Shown here: one piece after another, positions 1 to 13,075 of the stretch
Numbering within the stretch: position 1 is the stretch's first letter
How the letters are laid out: each line of letters begins with the position of its first letter
Origin: Dillenia suffruticosa
Lineage: Eukaryota > Streptophyta > Magnoliopsida > Dilleniales > Dilleniaceae
Reading direction: 5' to 3'
DNA: 64,000 nt
Assembly: GCA_033439265.1 (NCBI GenBank)
Contig: JAVTVX010000024.1
Span: 868,001-932,000, forward strand
The notes under the pieces: model-generated
Database searches by the model: none
Told to the model about the DNA's origin: nothing
Seen by the model: the letters and a program-made list of their open reading frames with translations, nothing else
Position numbers and translations under genes: made by a program

Positions 1-105
1 CGAACAAATAATAACGATGGGTGCACGTGTGTGTCCTCCCAGCCCTTCTTGGTGGAGCTCATTGCAATTATACTAGGCAGGCAAACAAATGCAAAGCGAA
101 GATAC

Positions 106-3100
106 CATTTCCCATCATGGATCCAGCGGAATAAGGTGCTGGTCCAGGTAAATGAAGTGGTGGTCTGTAAGGGCTTCCCCCAGAAAGACGGTTGCCATAG
201 TTGTAATGATATGCAGAACCCCCAGAAAATGGAACATCATATGGAGGAATTGATGTTCCATTAAAGAGAGAAGAACCATAAGGTGGAATGCCCAAGTACA
301 TTGAAGAAGGTGCACCAGAACCAACATAAGGAGCAGAGGCTGGATAACTTTGTAGGGGTTGCACAGGCTTGGCAGCATTTTTCTACAATTGGAAGTTTAG
401 AAAATAAAATCATACCCATTAAGAAACATATCAAACAGAACACATAAGACAAGTGATCACTGTCACAAAAATTCAAGAACATTATAATATATGCAATAAT
501 CAGCAGAACATTAACAAAAGAAGGTGATGACAAAGGGAAATGAGAAATAAAAAATGAGACCTAGTATTGTAGACTTCCAGAAAATGGAGAGGACGGGACT
601 ACACAAGGCACCAACATCATTTAAGGAGGTCCCACTTCAATATAGATATAAAGATATCCACTCACGAATAATGTTGTCAACCAAATTGACCCCAAGCATT
701 CACAATTTCAAAGCGTCGGTTGATGTTTTATATTAACTACCATAAGGGTTTTGTAACACATTTCACAAGAGCTACAACTACAAATAAACTCAATTGTACA
801 ACATCCCAAACTACTTGTCTATATGAATTCCTTTAATGTGGTTCTCTATTTAATGCTATGCTCGTAGTTAAATTATGAAGTATGATGTGTTGTTTTACAA
901 TACCCTCCCAACCTTTCTTAGGTCTTACTTGGACTCTTGGAGCTCTTTCAAATTCCATGTTATCATTCATTCCTTCGTACTGCACTTAGAGGCCTTTTTT
1001 ACACAACTTAACCATCCCAATCTATTCATCCTTATATCATCAACTTGAGCTGCCCTTATCTTTATCTCTCTTATTTTTTATTCCAATCGTCACTTTTCAT
1101 GTCAAGCAAAACATTCAGCCAATAACTATCATTTCTACCACTCTCCCCCTTTGTTGTATGTGCTCCTATTATCTAAAACTTACACCTTCAAGCTTCAGTT
1201 TTTTCTTTAATAAAACAGTCCCACATATATCCTTACCACTCCCATTTCTATCACACTCCCTTTTTAGGCCCACACTACTCTCCAAAGGCATTTCCTCACA
1301 AAGCACAAAATTTTAGAAAGACAGACATAAATCATAATTCATTTCAGTCAGATCAGTAGTCAACCTTTCTTGTTCATCACTAAAAGATTTAGTTGAACGT
1401 CTTCTCAAGTTTGACAAGTCAAAGTTGGGCTATCTCATAAGGAATTCGTAGGAAAGTTTTAAATTGCATAGCTGACCCCAAAATTTGGGATTGAGGTCCA
1501 GATTATTGTTGTTGCTGTAGCTGTTTGTAGGAAAGTTTTAGAATTTTTTGAATTCCATGTTTCTTGCCACTCCATGCACATTGGCAAAAGAATAATATGT
1601 ATAAATCTGTAAATAAGCTAACTGAGCAATGTAATATTCAAGGCCTAGAGTTTTTGTGAACCAAATATGTACAATTGAGTACAATTATTCAAACTTTTAC
1701 CACCAACTTTTACTATGAGTCGTTATTTTTCAGGAGTAGAAAGTACTTAAAACTAGCCATAGTTTGTAACAAAATCCGGAAACCACATGCAACTCCAATA
1801 AAGTGAACGTAGACGTCTTCAAGCAGTAGACTCTTTTTCCCCCTGGAACAGAGTTTTAGCAGATAAAAGTACACATGCAAAATCGCCCATGCCAAGTAAA
1901 AAGCATCTATGTTTTAAACATCTCACTAGTATAATGCCACACGCTCCAACAACTTACTGAGTTATGATCAGCAGGTCTAGGCTGTGTGCAATTTCGCATA
2001 TTGCAAGTTGTCCTAAATGAAAAATTAACATTCCCACAGCTGGGACAGGTCCAATCATCTTCTCGACGACCACCTAAAACACAAGAATTAGCAAACAAAT
2101 CTATATCAATACCAGCAAGAAAGAGGAAAAGAACATTTGACAACCAAAAACAATATAAAACTCAATCAAGAATGTTTACAAGTTGTCACCAATTCCAAAA
2201 ATTACAACCTTTAAAAGACATTCATATGTCCGAGGAAATACAACCTTTAAAAGCCATTCATATGTTCGAGGCATGGATTAGCATTACTAGTTTGCTGGAT
2301 TGAGTTTAAAAATATCACTGTACTATTAGCCAAGCAACTAACAAGATAGGTTGCTGAGTACCAAAATGCAAACCTACCAAGTGTGAAACTTGCAATAAGC
2401 ATTCTTATTCTTTAAGATCATGAGCCATGTCCTTGAATTTTTTTAAAGCTTCCAGTCACATAAGATTTTCGGTTATGAGGGAGGCCCATGGGCCTAGTAG
2501 GGGAGAGGAAGGGGAAATAAAAGGGCACAAGAAGTCCCTTTAGTGAGGATAGAACCCAGAACATCTTGGTTCCAAATCGAGGGCAAGTGCCACAGCACCA
2601 AACGCCCCTCATCGTTTCCCGTCACATAAGATCAAGGCCTGAATTTAGATCAGGATGCTTCTAATAAATGAATTTATATCAATCATGAATGAACGAATGC
2701 AGAAACCCTAATATTTCAAACGAAAATTCAAAAGAAAAACAATACCATCGGTTCGAGCACGCTTGGCGGCCGAAGAGTTTCTGTTATCAACCTGAAACAA
2801 GAAAAAAGAAACAACAATAAGCTCTGAATCAAACGCGACGAACAACGAACAACAGAATACAACCCAAAAGAAGTTAACCAAAATCTGAACAAAAAAATAA
2901 TAAAAAAAACACCTAACATCCGTGGACGAAACCCTTTTTTACCCATAAGCATGGGTAATATGTCAGCATCAAAAACACAAGAAAATTTCAAAAATGATAG
3001 AATAAAATCCGGAAACCCTAACATTCGCCCACGAAATCACAAAAGCAGATACATCGGAGAGATCGAACGAAATTCCCCCCAAAAAAAACCATAAAATCTG

Positions 3101-3165
3101 CCGATTAAATCTGCGAAAGCGAATCTCTCTCTCTCTCTCTATATATATAAATATACCTGAGACAT
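106..3165 (-). CDS. RanBP2-type zinc finger protein, 5' part (runs off left edge)
   Basis: Four coding exons were placed: 3157-3165 (Met-Ser-Gln), 2746-2791, 1958-2073 and 106-382, all with GT-AG borders and phases that join cleanly. About 149 residues are visible. Residues ~21-47 form a RanBP2/NZF zinc finger (DDWTCPSCGNVNFSF, then CNMRNC), followed by a Gly/Pro/Tyr/Ser-rich low-complexity stretch (PPYDVPFSGG). From memory this matches Arabidopsis At1g67325, which has two more such fingers; those and the stop must lie left of base 1. Such fingers bind single-stranded RNA or ubiquitin, so an RNA-binding role is inferred. The last visible exon ends after one base of a Gly codon. Intron 1 carries an AAACCCTAA telo-box at 3013-3021 and intron 2 carries another at 2703-2711. 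Intron 3 (383-1957) holds a LINE tail. Confidence 0.9.
1425..1530 (+). mobile_element. 3' tail fragment of an RTE-type LINE
   Basis: Within intron 3 of the zinc-finger gene, the sequence GACCCCAAAATTTGGGATT is followed by a TTG-type tail (attattgttgttgctgt). That combination is the usual 3' end of plant RTE-like non-LTR retrotransposons. It is a very short 5'-truncated relic; no target duplication was resolved. Confidence 0.45.
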
Positions 3166-3319
3166 GAATGCGATGGCGAGAAAAAGAGATTCTGGTGAGC
3201 CCGATACGAAAGTTGCAGAAACGGCACTGAGAGTGGCAAACCAAAAAGAAAGAGGATTGTATCTGAAATGAGACGCGTTTTATGAACTGCGCAACGTAGG
3301 GCTGTGTCACTTATGCAGA

Positions 3320-3425
3320 TAGGTGGTTACCGTCCTAGTCTCATATCTGAGCCCACACGGGCCCATGGGTTTGGGTTTGGCCCGATCTGACAATTGGACC
3401 CGCTCATAGTCGGGCCATGACGAAT
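3320..3425 (-). promoter_or_regulatory. Putative proximal promoter of the zinc finger gene
   Basis: Just upstream of the zinc-finger start, the sequence has several GGCCCA/TGGGCC blocks (around 3350-3385) inside an otherwise AT-rich flank. TGGGCC/T 'site II' elements together with telo-boxes are typical of constitutively expressed plant genes. This is motif-level evidence only; no TATA box was identified with confidence. Confidence 0.35.
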
Positions 3426-4650
3426 TCGACCAATGATGGTAAAAGAATGACAGCAAAAAAATTAAAAATTAAATATATTGAATTTTATCAAATAGTTCTA
3501 TGATTTTTATTATTTAATTTTAAAATTATTTTGATTAATTTAAAATTAATTAAATTTGAAATATTTTAATTGTGTACATAAACTGATGTATAAAATTTTA
3601 TCCATTTAATTTTAAATTCGGATAGTGTTTCTTATGATAAAATTATATTAAGTGAGATCAAACGGGATTGGAGCCTGGTATTTGGTTTAAAGTGGTGGGC
3701 AGAGCTTGCTAGAAGTTGGGTTGGGTATACCTCACGGCCCATACTTATGTTTTTTTTTTTTTAGGGTGAAAACCCATACTCATGTTTAGTTTAAGGATGA
3801 AGTGTGAGATGCATATGTCCATATACGTTTTGAGTATGTAGTGGGTCAGTTGCTTTTTGAGCATGGGCCAATGCGGCCTAACAGAAGCACTCGCAAGGGC
3901 AGGACTTTGGGTTTGGACTCCCACAAACAAAAACTCAATCCAGCCCTCAAAGTACAAAAAAGTTCTCGAGTCTTGCTGTTTTGATAACAAGATACTCTCG
4001 ACTACACATAACAAGATACTAATTTTTTTTTTATCAAAGTTTCTGATTTAAATTTTAAAAATAAAAAATAGTTATCGAAAGAGTATATCTCTAAATCAGG
4101 TCACACAAGACTTAAATCAAATTAATCGGACAATTAGAATACTAATATCTTATTTACCAAAAATACAATTACCTGAACCTAGCCCTTGACATTTGGAAGG
4201 CTATGGCGGGCTCAACGCCTAGTACACGAGTGCTATTTTTTTTTATTATATCAACTGATATCTAAAATTATATTCTAATTAATCTGATTTGACACTCGTA
4301 GTGACCCATTTAAGGGTGCTACCCTCCCAATGTAATAAGTTGTGAGTCGAACTTGTGAACTTGGTTAAGAGATTTAGTGTTATATCCCACTGATCAAATT
4401 GTCCATCTGTGTACATGAGTGCTAATCCCTGATTTGATTAGATCTTTTTAAGTCTTGATTAAACTTAATTAAGATTAGGTGATTCTCTTTCAATGTACAA
4501 TTTTTTTAGTATGATGATAACATGGATCCCTTTTACAAGAAAATTTTACTTCAGCTTATAAAACTATATATTTTTTGATATTTTTTCTCTTACTAAAAAA
4601 TATTATAAATTAAATAAATGTAACTGAGACAACGTAACGCTAATATTATA
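3426..4650. other. Intergenic, AT-rich; one SINE-like copy
   Basis: No gene was recognised. The stretch is AT-rich with short poly-T runs (near 3750 and 4025). It contains the SINE-like repeat listed at 4231-4404. Open frames near 3745-4050 have no recognisable protein and overlap on opposite strands. Confidence 0.6.
4231..4404 (-). repeat. SINE-like dispersed repeat, copy A
   Basis: Read on the minus strand, this has a tRNA-like head (TGATCAGTGGGATATAACAC, then a B-box-like GTTCGACTC). The body is conserved with other copies (AAATGGGTCACTACGAGTG, ATATAATTTTAGATATCAG), and the end is an A-rich tail near 4240. Related copies are seen around 21763-23697 (interrupted), 49320-49475, 51780-51950, 57880-58055 and 60290-60380. 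A tRNA-derived SINE is the best fit, but the head has not been matched to a specific tRNA. Confidence 0.5.
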
Positions 4651-4654
4651 GGAA

Positions 4655-4695
4655 CTAGGAGATGTACACCGCGCGCTACGCGGTGTAGAGTTTTG
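4655..4695 (-). mobile_element. Putative Helitron 3' terminus (hairpin plus CTAG)
   Basis: Read on the minus strand, there is a GC-rich hairpin TACACCGCG-TAGCG-CGCGGTGTA (9-bp stem), six bases of spacer, then CTAG, followed by T in the flank. This is the layout of a plant Helitron 3' end (hairpin then CTRR, insertion between A and T). The element would extend to the right. Its 5' TC end was not found, and no Rep/helicase frame is present, so any element is non-autonomous. Confidence 0.45.
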
Positions 4696-7600
4696 ATTGT
4701 AAAATGAGGAGAGTTGTCCGATGTGATTTAGTGAAATTCGTATTAGTTTCAGTTTTGGGACACGTATAATTTTTTTTTATAATACCAAAAGATGAAACAA
4801 AAAAAAAAGAACGAGAGAAATATATTTTAAATATATTTTAAATATATTCATTTAACATTAAATATATTATATTGAAATAAAAAAAACATTAGAATGGAAA
4901 AAAGGTATGTCATATTTAAATATATTTAGATTAAAGTTGTTTATTTAAATACGTTTGGATTTAAATGTATATATTAAAAATGTAGTGTGCGTGGTGTGTG
5001 TGTGTTATATATTAAAAGTTATATGTTAACTCCAAAAAAGTGTTTAGAACAGAATTATCTATGTTTTTTTTTTAATTTTTTTCTGATTTTTTTATCGATT
5101 TAAATTTTTTAAAATAGTTCTGCGCTGTGCAGGATGACAACAAAGTTCTGCGTTTCACAGATCCACAAGGTGGTTTTGCGTTTTAAAGAACCAGAAGGTG
5201 ATTCTGCCTTTGATAGAACCACATGTGATATATTTGAATATATATATTTAGATATTTGAGATTTGATTAGAATATTAAATTAAAATAGAATGCGATAATA
5301 TAAAATAATAAACCAAAAATAAATTATTATTTAATATTTAATGTAATTCAAGTAGACTTATACACATCTTTATCTAATTTAGAATCGTATAAGAAGAAAA
5401 ATACGAAAATATTTAATTTAAATAGTTAGATTTTCATTTAATATTAAATATATTATATCACAATGAAAAATATATTAGAATGAGAAAACACGTATATTAT
5501 ATTTAAATATATTTATATTTGAGTTGTTTATTTAAATATGCCTGCATTTAAATTTTTATATTAAAAATGTAGTGTACGTGATGTGCATATTATATATTAA
5601 AAGTTATCTGTTAAAACAGAATTAAATATTATTGGTTAATTTTTTTTACGTCTTTATTGTTTTTAATTTTTTTAGTAGTTCTGTACTGAATAGAACTACA
5701 AAGTAGTTCTACGGTTCTTGAAAATATAAGGAGGTTCTGTACTTCGCAAAACCTTAATATGATTCTGCGCTTAGTAGAATCACAAGGCGCAAACGACAAC
5801 ATAGTTCCATGCAGTGCAGAATTACAAAATATTTAAATAATTATCTAACGATAAGTACCCTAAATTATCTATTAAATTATACTTTTTACTGATTATATGT
5901 ATACTATACACTCTAATTAAATATTTAAATAATTATTTAACATTTAATATTTTAAATCAAAGGGGAAAAAATATTTGAATAATATTAATATTTGTGTAAA
6001 AATTAAAATATGTAAATATTAATTTGAAACTATAATATTGAATAATTTTGATTTAAAGAATACATAAATTTTAATGTTTAATTAAAAGTTCGTAAAATAT
6101 ACAAAATATTAAAAATAATTTAATTATTTAAATATTTAATAGAATAAATTAAGTATTTTATTGGTTGGTATTCAATCGCATAGTTTTAAAATCAGAGTTT
6201 GAATGATTTTAAGAATCATTGTTAATGTAAAAATTTAATGGATATATTTTTTGTTTATCGAAAACCTTTATAATTATAATTTTGAATAAAATGTTAATTT
6301 TAATATAAAATATAAAAATATTAAATAATAAAACAAAACTAAAATTTATAAATATTAACAAGAAATTTAAAATTTTATAAGAGTAAAAATATTTAGATAT
6401 TTAATATAAAAATGTACATATTTATTTAACACTATCTAAATTATATATTAAATTAAATATATGTGGAATCATAAGGTGGTTCTGCACGTCGCATAACCGC
6501 AAGGTGGTTTTATATTTAGGAGAACCATAAAACGTAAAACCACAACGTTATTTTGCGGGTTGCAAAATGACAAGGTGGTTCTGCGCTTAGAACTACAAGG
6601 CGCAAAACTACAATATCATTTTGCAAGTAGCAGAACGACCACATGGTTCTTTGTTTTGCAGAACAACAATGTGGTTCCGTACAATACAGAATTATAAAAT
6701 ATTTAAATAATCATTTAACAATAAGTACTCTAAATTATCTATTAAATTATATTTTTTACTGATTGTATGTATACAATTCACACTATTTAAAAATTTAAAT
6801 AATTATTTAATATTTGAAATTATAATATTAAATAATTTAAGTTTAAAAAACGTATAAATATTAATATTTAATTTAAGATTTGTAAAATATAAAAAATATA
6901 AAAAATAATTTAGTTATTTAAAGATTTCATACAATAAATTAAATATTGTCTTTGTTGGCATTCAATATGAGTTTGTATTGATCAATTTATATATAAGTGA
7001 TCTAATTCTATAAGTCTTACCTAGAGTTAACTATGAAATTTTTAAATTAGAGTTTTAATCTTTTAAAAAATTATTGTCTATATAAAACCTTTACTCTAAT
7101 AATTTTACTTTTTATCTAACTAAAAGTTTTAAAAATTGGAGTTTCAAATAAAATGTTAATTGTAGTATAAAATATAAAAATATTAAAAAATAAACAAAAA
7201 CTATAACTTATAAATATGAATGCAATTTAAAATTTTATAAGAATAAAAATAATTAAATATTTAATTTAAATACATAGATATTTATTTAAAACTAAATAAA
7301 TTAGATATTAAATAAATTATATCTTAAAAAAATTATTTATATAATCTTATGTAATGTTATATTTAAAAGACATAATTGATTTTGAGAGTTTGTATACTCC
7401 TTTTTTTGGATCTTTTTTTTATATAGAGGTAAACGTAACAAAAGGTAAATTGTAGTTGCGTGGTGTGCGTATTATATATTAAAAATTATATATTTAATTT
7501 GTTAATTTTTATTTTTATACAATTCTAAATGATAAAAATATTTACAAGTCTATTTAAATATAAATATTAATAATATTGTTTTGATTCATCATTTAATATT

Positions 7601-10384
7601 TTCACATTTCATTTTACAATTTCATATTTTATTTAAATAAATATCAAATATCCAAATAAATTATTTTTAGTATTATAAAAAATTGAATATTCAAATAATA
7701 AGGTGGTACGCAAAATCTCATGGTTCTGCAGTTCTGTTAGCAGAATCTCATGGCTCTGGCTCTGCAATGCAGAACCACATTGTTCTACTAGCAGAACCAT
7801 ATGGTTCTACTATACACATTGTTCTCTTGTGCAGAATCTTATGGTTCTGCTATTGTTCTAACAAAAAAAAAACCCTTTTAATCTCCCAAAATATTATTAT
7901 TATTTTTAAAGCATCCGAAAATATTTTTTTTTTATTTTGTTTAGGATTGTGATGGTATAATTTTTTAGAAACCACATCTAAATGATTTAAAAAAGTTTAA
8001 ATTCGATTTGTTTTTGTAAAATAAGTATAATTTTTCTTTTTTGTATATATTAAATCTTTTGACAAAGAGTGAGATATTATTAAAAATCATAATTTGGTAA
8101 GTAATTTAAATACTAAAATATTTTGATAGTGTTAAAAGTAAAGTAAAATGCAAATGTAGAACTATGAATGCAAAACAATGAAATACGCAAAACTATGGAA
8201 TAGTGAAAACGTTATAGCTCTACGGAGCGCAGAACGTTGTAGTTCTACATGAGGAGCACAGAACGTTGTAACTTTACGCATTATAGATATTTTTATAATT
8301 ATAATTTTTATAGATTGTATTTTTAGGGCACATAATATTTAAATATTTAAATAATTATTTAATATTAAACATCCTAAATTAAAATGAAAAAAACATGGAC
8401 ATAATATGTATAACATTAATATTTGTGTGAAATTAAAAATACATAAATATTAATTTAAAATTATAATATTTAATAATTTTAATCTAAAAACGCATAAATA
8501 TTAATATTTAATTTAAGATCTGCAAAAAATAAAATATATAAAAAATAATTTAGTTATTTAAAGATTTCATACAATAAATTAATTATTCTTTTAGTTGGCA
8601 TTCAATATGAGTTTGTACTAATCAATTTATATATAAATAATCTAATTTTATAAGTTTTACCTAGAGTTAACTATGGAGTTTTTAAATTAGAGTTTTATTT
8701 TTTTTAAGAATTATTGTTTATCTAAAATCTTTACTCTAATAGTTTTAATTTTTGTCTAACTAAATATTTTAAAAATTAGAATTTCAAATAAAATATTAAT
8801 CGTAATATAAAATATAAAAATATTAAAAAATAAACCAAAACTAAAAATTATAAATATGAATATGCAAATTAAAATTTTATAAGAATAAAAATATTTAAAT
8901 AAATTTAAATATGTAGATATTTATTTAAAACTAAATAAATTAGATATTAAATAAATTATATCTGGAAAAAAATTATATGCGTAATTTTATGTAATGTTAT
9001 ACTTAAATGACATAATTGTTTTTAAGTGCTTGTATATTACTTTTTTTTTTCGGGTCTTTTTTTCTATATAAAGGGAGGTGGAAGGTAGCTTGTAGTGTGC
9101 GTGCTATATATTAAAAATTATATATTTAATTTGTTAATTTTTATTTTTATATAATTTTAAATGATAAAAATATTTATAAGTCTATTTAAATAAAAATATT
9201 AATAATGTTGTTTTGTTTTATCATTTAATATTTTCACATCTCATGTTACAATTTCATATTTTATTTAAAGAAATATCAAATATTCAAATAAATTATTTTA
9301 AATATTATAAAAAATTGAATATTTGAATAATAAAGTGATACGTAAAACTACCTGATTCTGCTATGTACATTGCTTTATTATGCAAAAGTTTATGGTTTTG
9401 GTATTGTTTCAAAGAAAAAAACCATGTAATCTTTCAAAATATTATTATTATTTTTAAAGTACTCGAAAACAATTTTTTTTTGTTTTGTTTAGGGTTTTGA
9501 TGGTATAAATTTTTTATAATCCACTTACAAATGATTTAAAAAATTTTGAATTCGATTTGTTTCTGTAAAATAAATATAGTTTTTTTTTTATATATTTTAA
9601 ATCTTTTGGTAAAGAATGAAATATTATTAAAAACTATAATTTAGTAAATAATTTAAATACTAAAATGTTTTAATAGTATTAAAAGTAAAGTGAAATGTAA
9701 ATACAGAACCATAAATACAGAACAATGAAATGTACAAAATTATGGAATAACGAAAATGTTGTAGCTCTGTGAAGTGCAGAATGTTGTAGTTCTACATGTG
9801 GAGAGCAGAATGTTGTTATTTTGCGTATTACAGATATTTTTATAATTATAATTTTTATAGATTACATTTTAGGGTAAATAATATTTAAATATTTAAATAA
9901 TTATTCAACATTAAATATTTTAAATTAAAATGAAAAAAACATGGACACAATATATATAACGTTAATATCTGTGTGAAATTAAAAATACATAAATATTAAT
10001 TTGAAATTATAATATTTAATAATTTAAGTTTAAAAAACTCATAAATATTAATATTTAATTTAATATTTGTAAAATATAAAATATATAAAAAATAATTTAG
10101 TTATTTAAAAATTTCATACAATAAATTAAACATTCTTTTGATTGGCATTCAATATATGTTTGTGCCGATCAATTTATATATAAGTGATCTAATTATATAA
10201 GTTTTACCTGGAGTTAACTATGGAGTTTTTAAAATAGAGTTTTATTCTTTTAAAGAATTATTGTCTATTTAAAAGTTTTACTCTAATAGTTCTAATTTTT
10301 GTCTAACTAAAAACTTTAAGAATTGGAGTTTCAAATAAAATGTTAATAGTAGTATAAAATATAAAAATATTAAAAAATAAACCA

Positions 10385-10890
10385 AATAAATGAACCGGAT
10401 TTAAAAATAAACTGAATTTAAAAATTCATAGACTTGGATTTTTGTTTTATGCTTTTGTAGATTGTTTTGTCGATCAAAGTCAGTTATTCCTTCGTCAACC
10501 AAAACCCATGCTTGGTCAACAAAAGTAGTCCTTCAATCCACCAAAAGCTAAGCTCCCATCGACCAAAACCACAACAAAAACACATTGTGTTAACAATGTT
10601 TGAATGGTTTAATATAAAATTATAATATTTAATAATTCAACTATAAAAAATTCATAAATATTAATATTTGATTTAAAGTTTTTTAAAAATATAAAATTTA
10701 AAAATTAATTTAAATATTTATATAATATTAAAAAGTAATTTGAAAAATTAATATTTTATCTGAACCAAATATTAAACTCTAAATCAAATATTGTTTATCT
10801 ATAAAAAATCAGAATAGTTTTTACTTGACAGAATTACTTTGGTAGTTCTATACTTCGCATAACCACCTGTAGTTCTGCACTTCGCAGAAC
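10385..10890 (+). repeat. ~480-bp direct repeat, copy 1
   Basis: This segment starts near aaataaatgaacc, contains gacttggatttttgttt and catcgaccaaaacca, and ends in the hairpin cluster. It recurs at about 12465-12960 with high similarity. It interrupts the third 1.6-kb tandem unit, so it was inserted or copied there after the tandem array formed. Confidence 0.75.
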
Positions 10891-10902
10891 CACCTTAGTA
10901 GG

Positions 10903-11075
10903 AGGGAGGTGCAGAGGGAGAGAGAGAGAGAGAGTGAGAGCTGGAGAGAGAGAGAATGAGAGAGAGGTAGGAGGGAGGTGGGGAGAGAGAAAGATTAAAT
11001 GTATGCATTAAATAATGAAGAGAGAGAGGTAGAGTAATAAATGAAGAGAGACGGAGAGAGAGAAAGAAATGAATC
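10903..11075 (+). repeat. GA-rich low-complexity tract
   Basis: Purine-rich GAGAGA/GGAGG tract between the first 480-bp repeat and the third AT-rich unit. The long open frame on its other strand (Ser/Leu-rich) is a by-product of the repeat. Confidence 0.7.
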
Positions 11076-12464
11076 AAGAGATATTTAAAATTTTATAAGA
11101 ATAAAAATATTTAAATATTTAATTTAAATATGTGGATATTTATTTAAAACTAAATAAATTAGATATTAAATAAATTATATTTGGAAACAAACTATGTGTG
11201 TAATGTTATGCAATGTTATGTTTAAACGATATAATTGTTTTTATCTACTTGTATATCCCTTTTTCAGGCCTTGTTTTCTATATAGAGAGAAGTATGACAA
11301 AATATAGCTTGTAGCATGCGTGGTGTGCGTGCTATATAATAAAAATGATTATTTAATTTGTTAATTTTTATTTTTATACAATTTTAAATGATAAAAATAT
11401 TTATAAGTCTATTTAAATAAAAATATTAATAATATTATTTTGGTTCATAATTTAATATTTTCACATTTTGTGTAATAATTTCATATTTTATTTAAATGAA
11501 TATCAAATATCAAAATAAATTATTTTAAATATTCTAAAAAATTGAATATTCGAATAATAAGATTATTCACAGAACTATGTAGTTCTACTATAGTTTTGGT
11601 ATGCAGAACTATACACTTTCGTCGACGAAGGTTCCTGCTTGGTAAGGGCGCACGTGCGGGATTTGTAACCTTGAATTTGGAAATATTATATTTCAATATT
11701 ATATAAATATAATTTTAATAGTATTATAATACTGTAGTATTTTTGCTATATGCAAAAACATTTAAAACGATCTATATAATACTTTTTCTTATTTTTAATA
11801 TAATTGAAAATTTTTATAATACCATTATCATTATATTAATAACACATAGCCTAAGGAAAAATATTTTTTAAATATAAAAATATTTTCAAATAATTTTTAT
11901 TTAAGATTTTTAGAATTATAATTTTTACATTATTATTATATTATAACAAATTTATTATATATCATCTATTTTAAATATTTTTGTTATTTTTAGTGTAATC
12001 ATATAATTTTTTAATAAAAGTATTGGTAGTTCTGTACTGCACAACTATCAAACTTTTGTTAGTAACACTCGTACTCATAACTCTGAGGTAAATGAACAAT
12101 GAAATACCAAGTGGACAAGCACTCGCAAAAAAACAGCCACCCGGTAACCGAATACCCAATAGCCAGACACTTGCCAACTCTCATATTAAATTTTGTTGTG
12201 ATTTTAATTTTGTATAAAATTCTCATATAGCAATTTTTTCCTTATAAATTTATTTTTATATACAGATAATAAAAAAAATTATTGACCAAGACCAAAAAAC
12301 TCAGTCGAGGTGAAAAATAATTTTGAGTGTTTTCCACATATCACAAATTTGGGAAAAAAATGGAATATCAAAGTAGATAATTTAGGTTATTTATCTGAGT
12401 ACAATTAGTTTGAATTTTGATTCAATTTATTCACCAATTTAAATAAATTAAAATTTTAAATTCA

Positions 12465-12960
12465 TTTACAAATAAATGAACCAGATTTGAAAATAAACTG
12501 AATTTAAAACTTCATAGACTTGGATTTTTGTTTAATGCTTTTGTAGACTGTTTTGTCGACCAAAGTCAGTCCTTCCTTGATCGACCAAACCCCTTGCTTG
12601 GTTGACAAAAGTCCTCATTCAGTCCTCCAAAAGCTAAGCTTCCATCGACCAAAACCATAACAAAAACACATTGAACCAACACCGCTTGAATGGTTTAATC
12701 TAAATTTATAATATTTAATAATTTAACTATAAAAAATTCATAAATATTAATACCTGATTTAAAGTTTTTTGAAAATAAAAATTTTAAAAATTAATTTCAA
12801 TATTTATATAATATTAAAAGTAATTTAAAAATTTAAATATTAAAATTAACATTTTATCTGAATCAAGTATTAAACTCTAATTCAAATATTGTTTACTTAC
12901 AAAAAATCAGAATAGTTTTTATTTGACAATCGCAGAACCACCTTGTAGTTCTGTACTTCG
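12465..12960 (+). repeat. ~480-bp direct repeat, copy 2
   Basis: Second copy of the repeat at 10385-10890, same orientation, about 2.08 kb downstream. It differs by scattered substitutions and small indels. Its right end runs into the densest hairpin cluster in the window. Confidence 0.75.
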
Positions 12961-13075
12961 CAGAACCACTTTCGCAGAACCATGTGGTAGTTCTGTACTT
13001 CACAGAACCACGTGGTAGTTCTGCACTTCGCAGAACTACCTTATAGTTTTGCATTTCGCAGAACCACTTGTATCA
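12928..13075. repeat. Hairpin minisatellite cluster (GTAGTTCTG...CAGAAC)
   Basis: About five tandem units of ~25-31 bp, each with an inverted repeat around ACTTC. The best is at 13014-13040: an 11-bp perfect stem (GGTAGTTCTGC / GCAGAACTACC) with the five-base loop ACTTC. Spacers vary (cacctt, catgtg, cacgtg). Changes sometimes occur on both arms of a stem. Confidence 0.75.

Noticed and set aside
7683-7952. 89-codon frame across hairpin repeats at 7.7 kb
   Set aside because: Composed of the gttctg/cagaac minisatellite; repeats in the protein mirror the DNA repeat.
12928-13075. CRISPR-like repeat array
   Set aside because: Units are short, variable, palindromic and lack unique constant-length spacers; the host is a plant nuclear genome.
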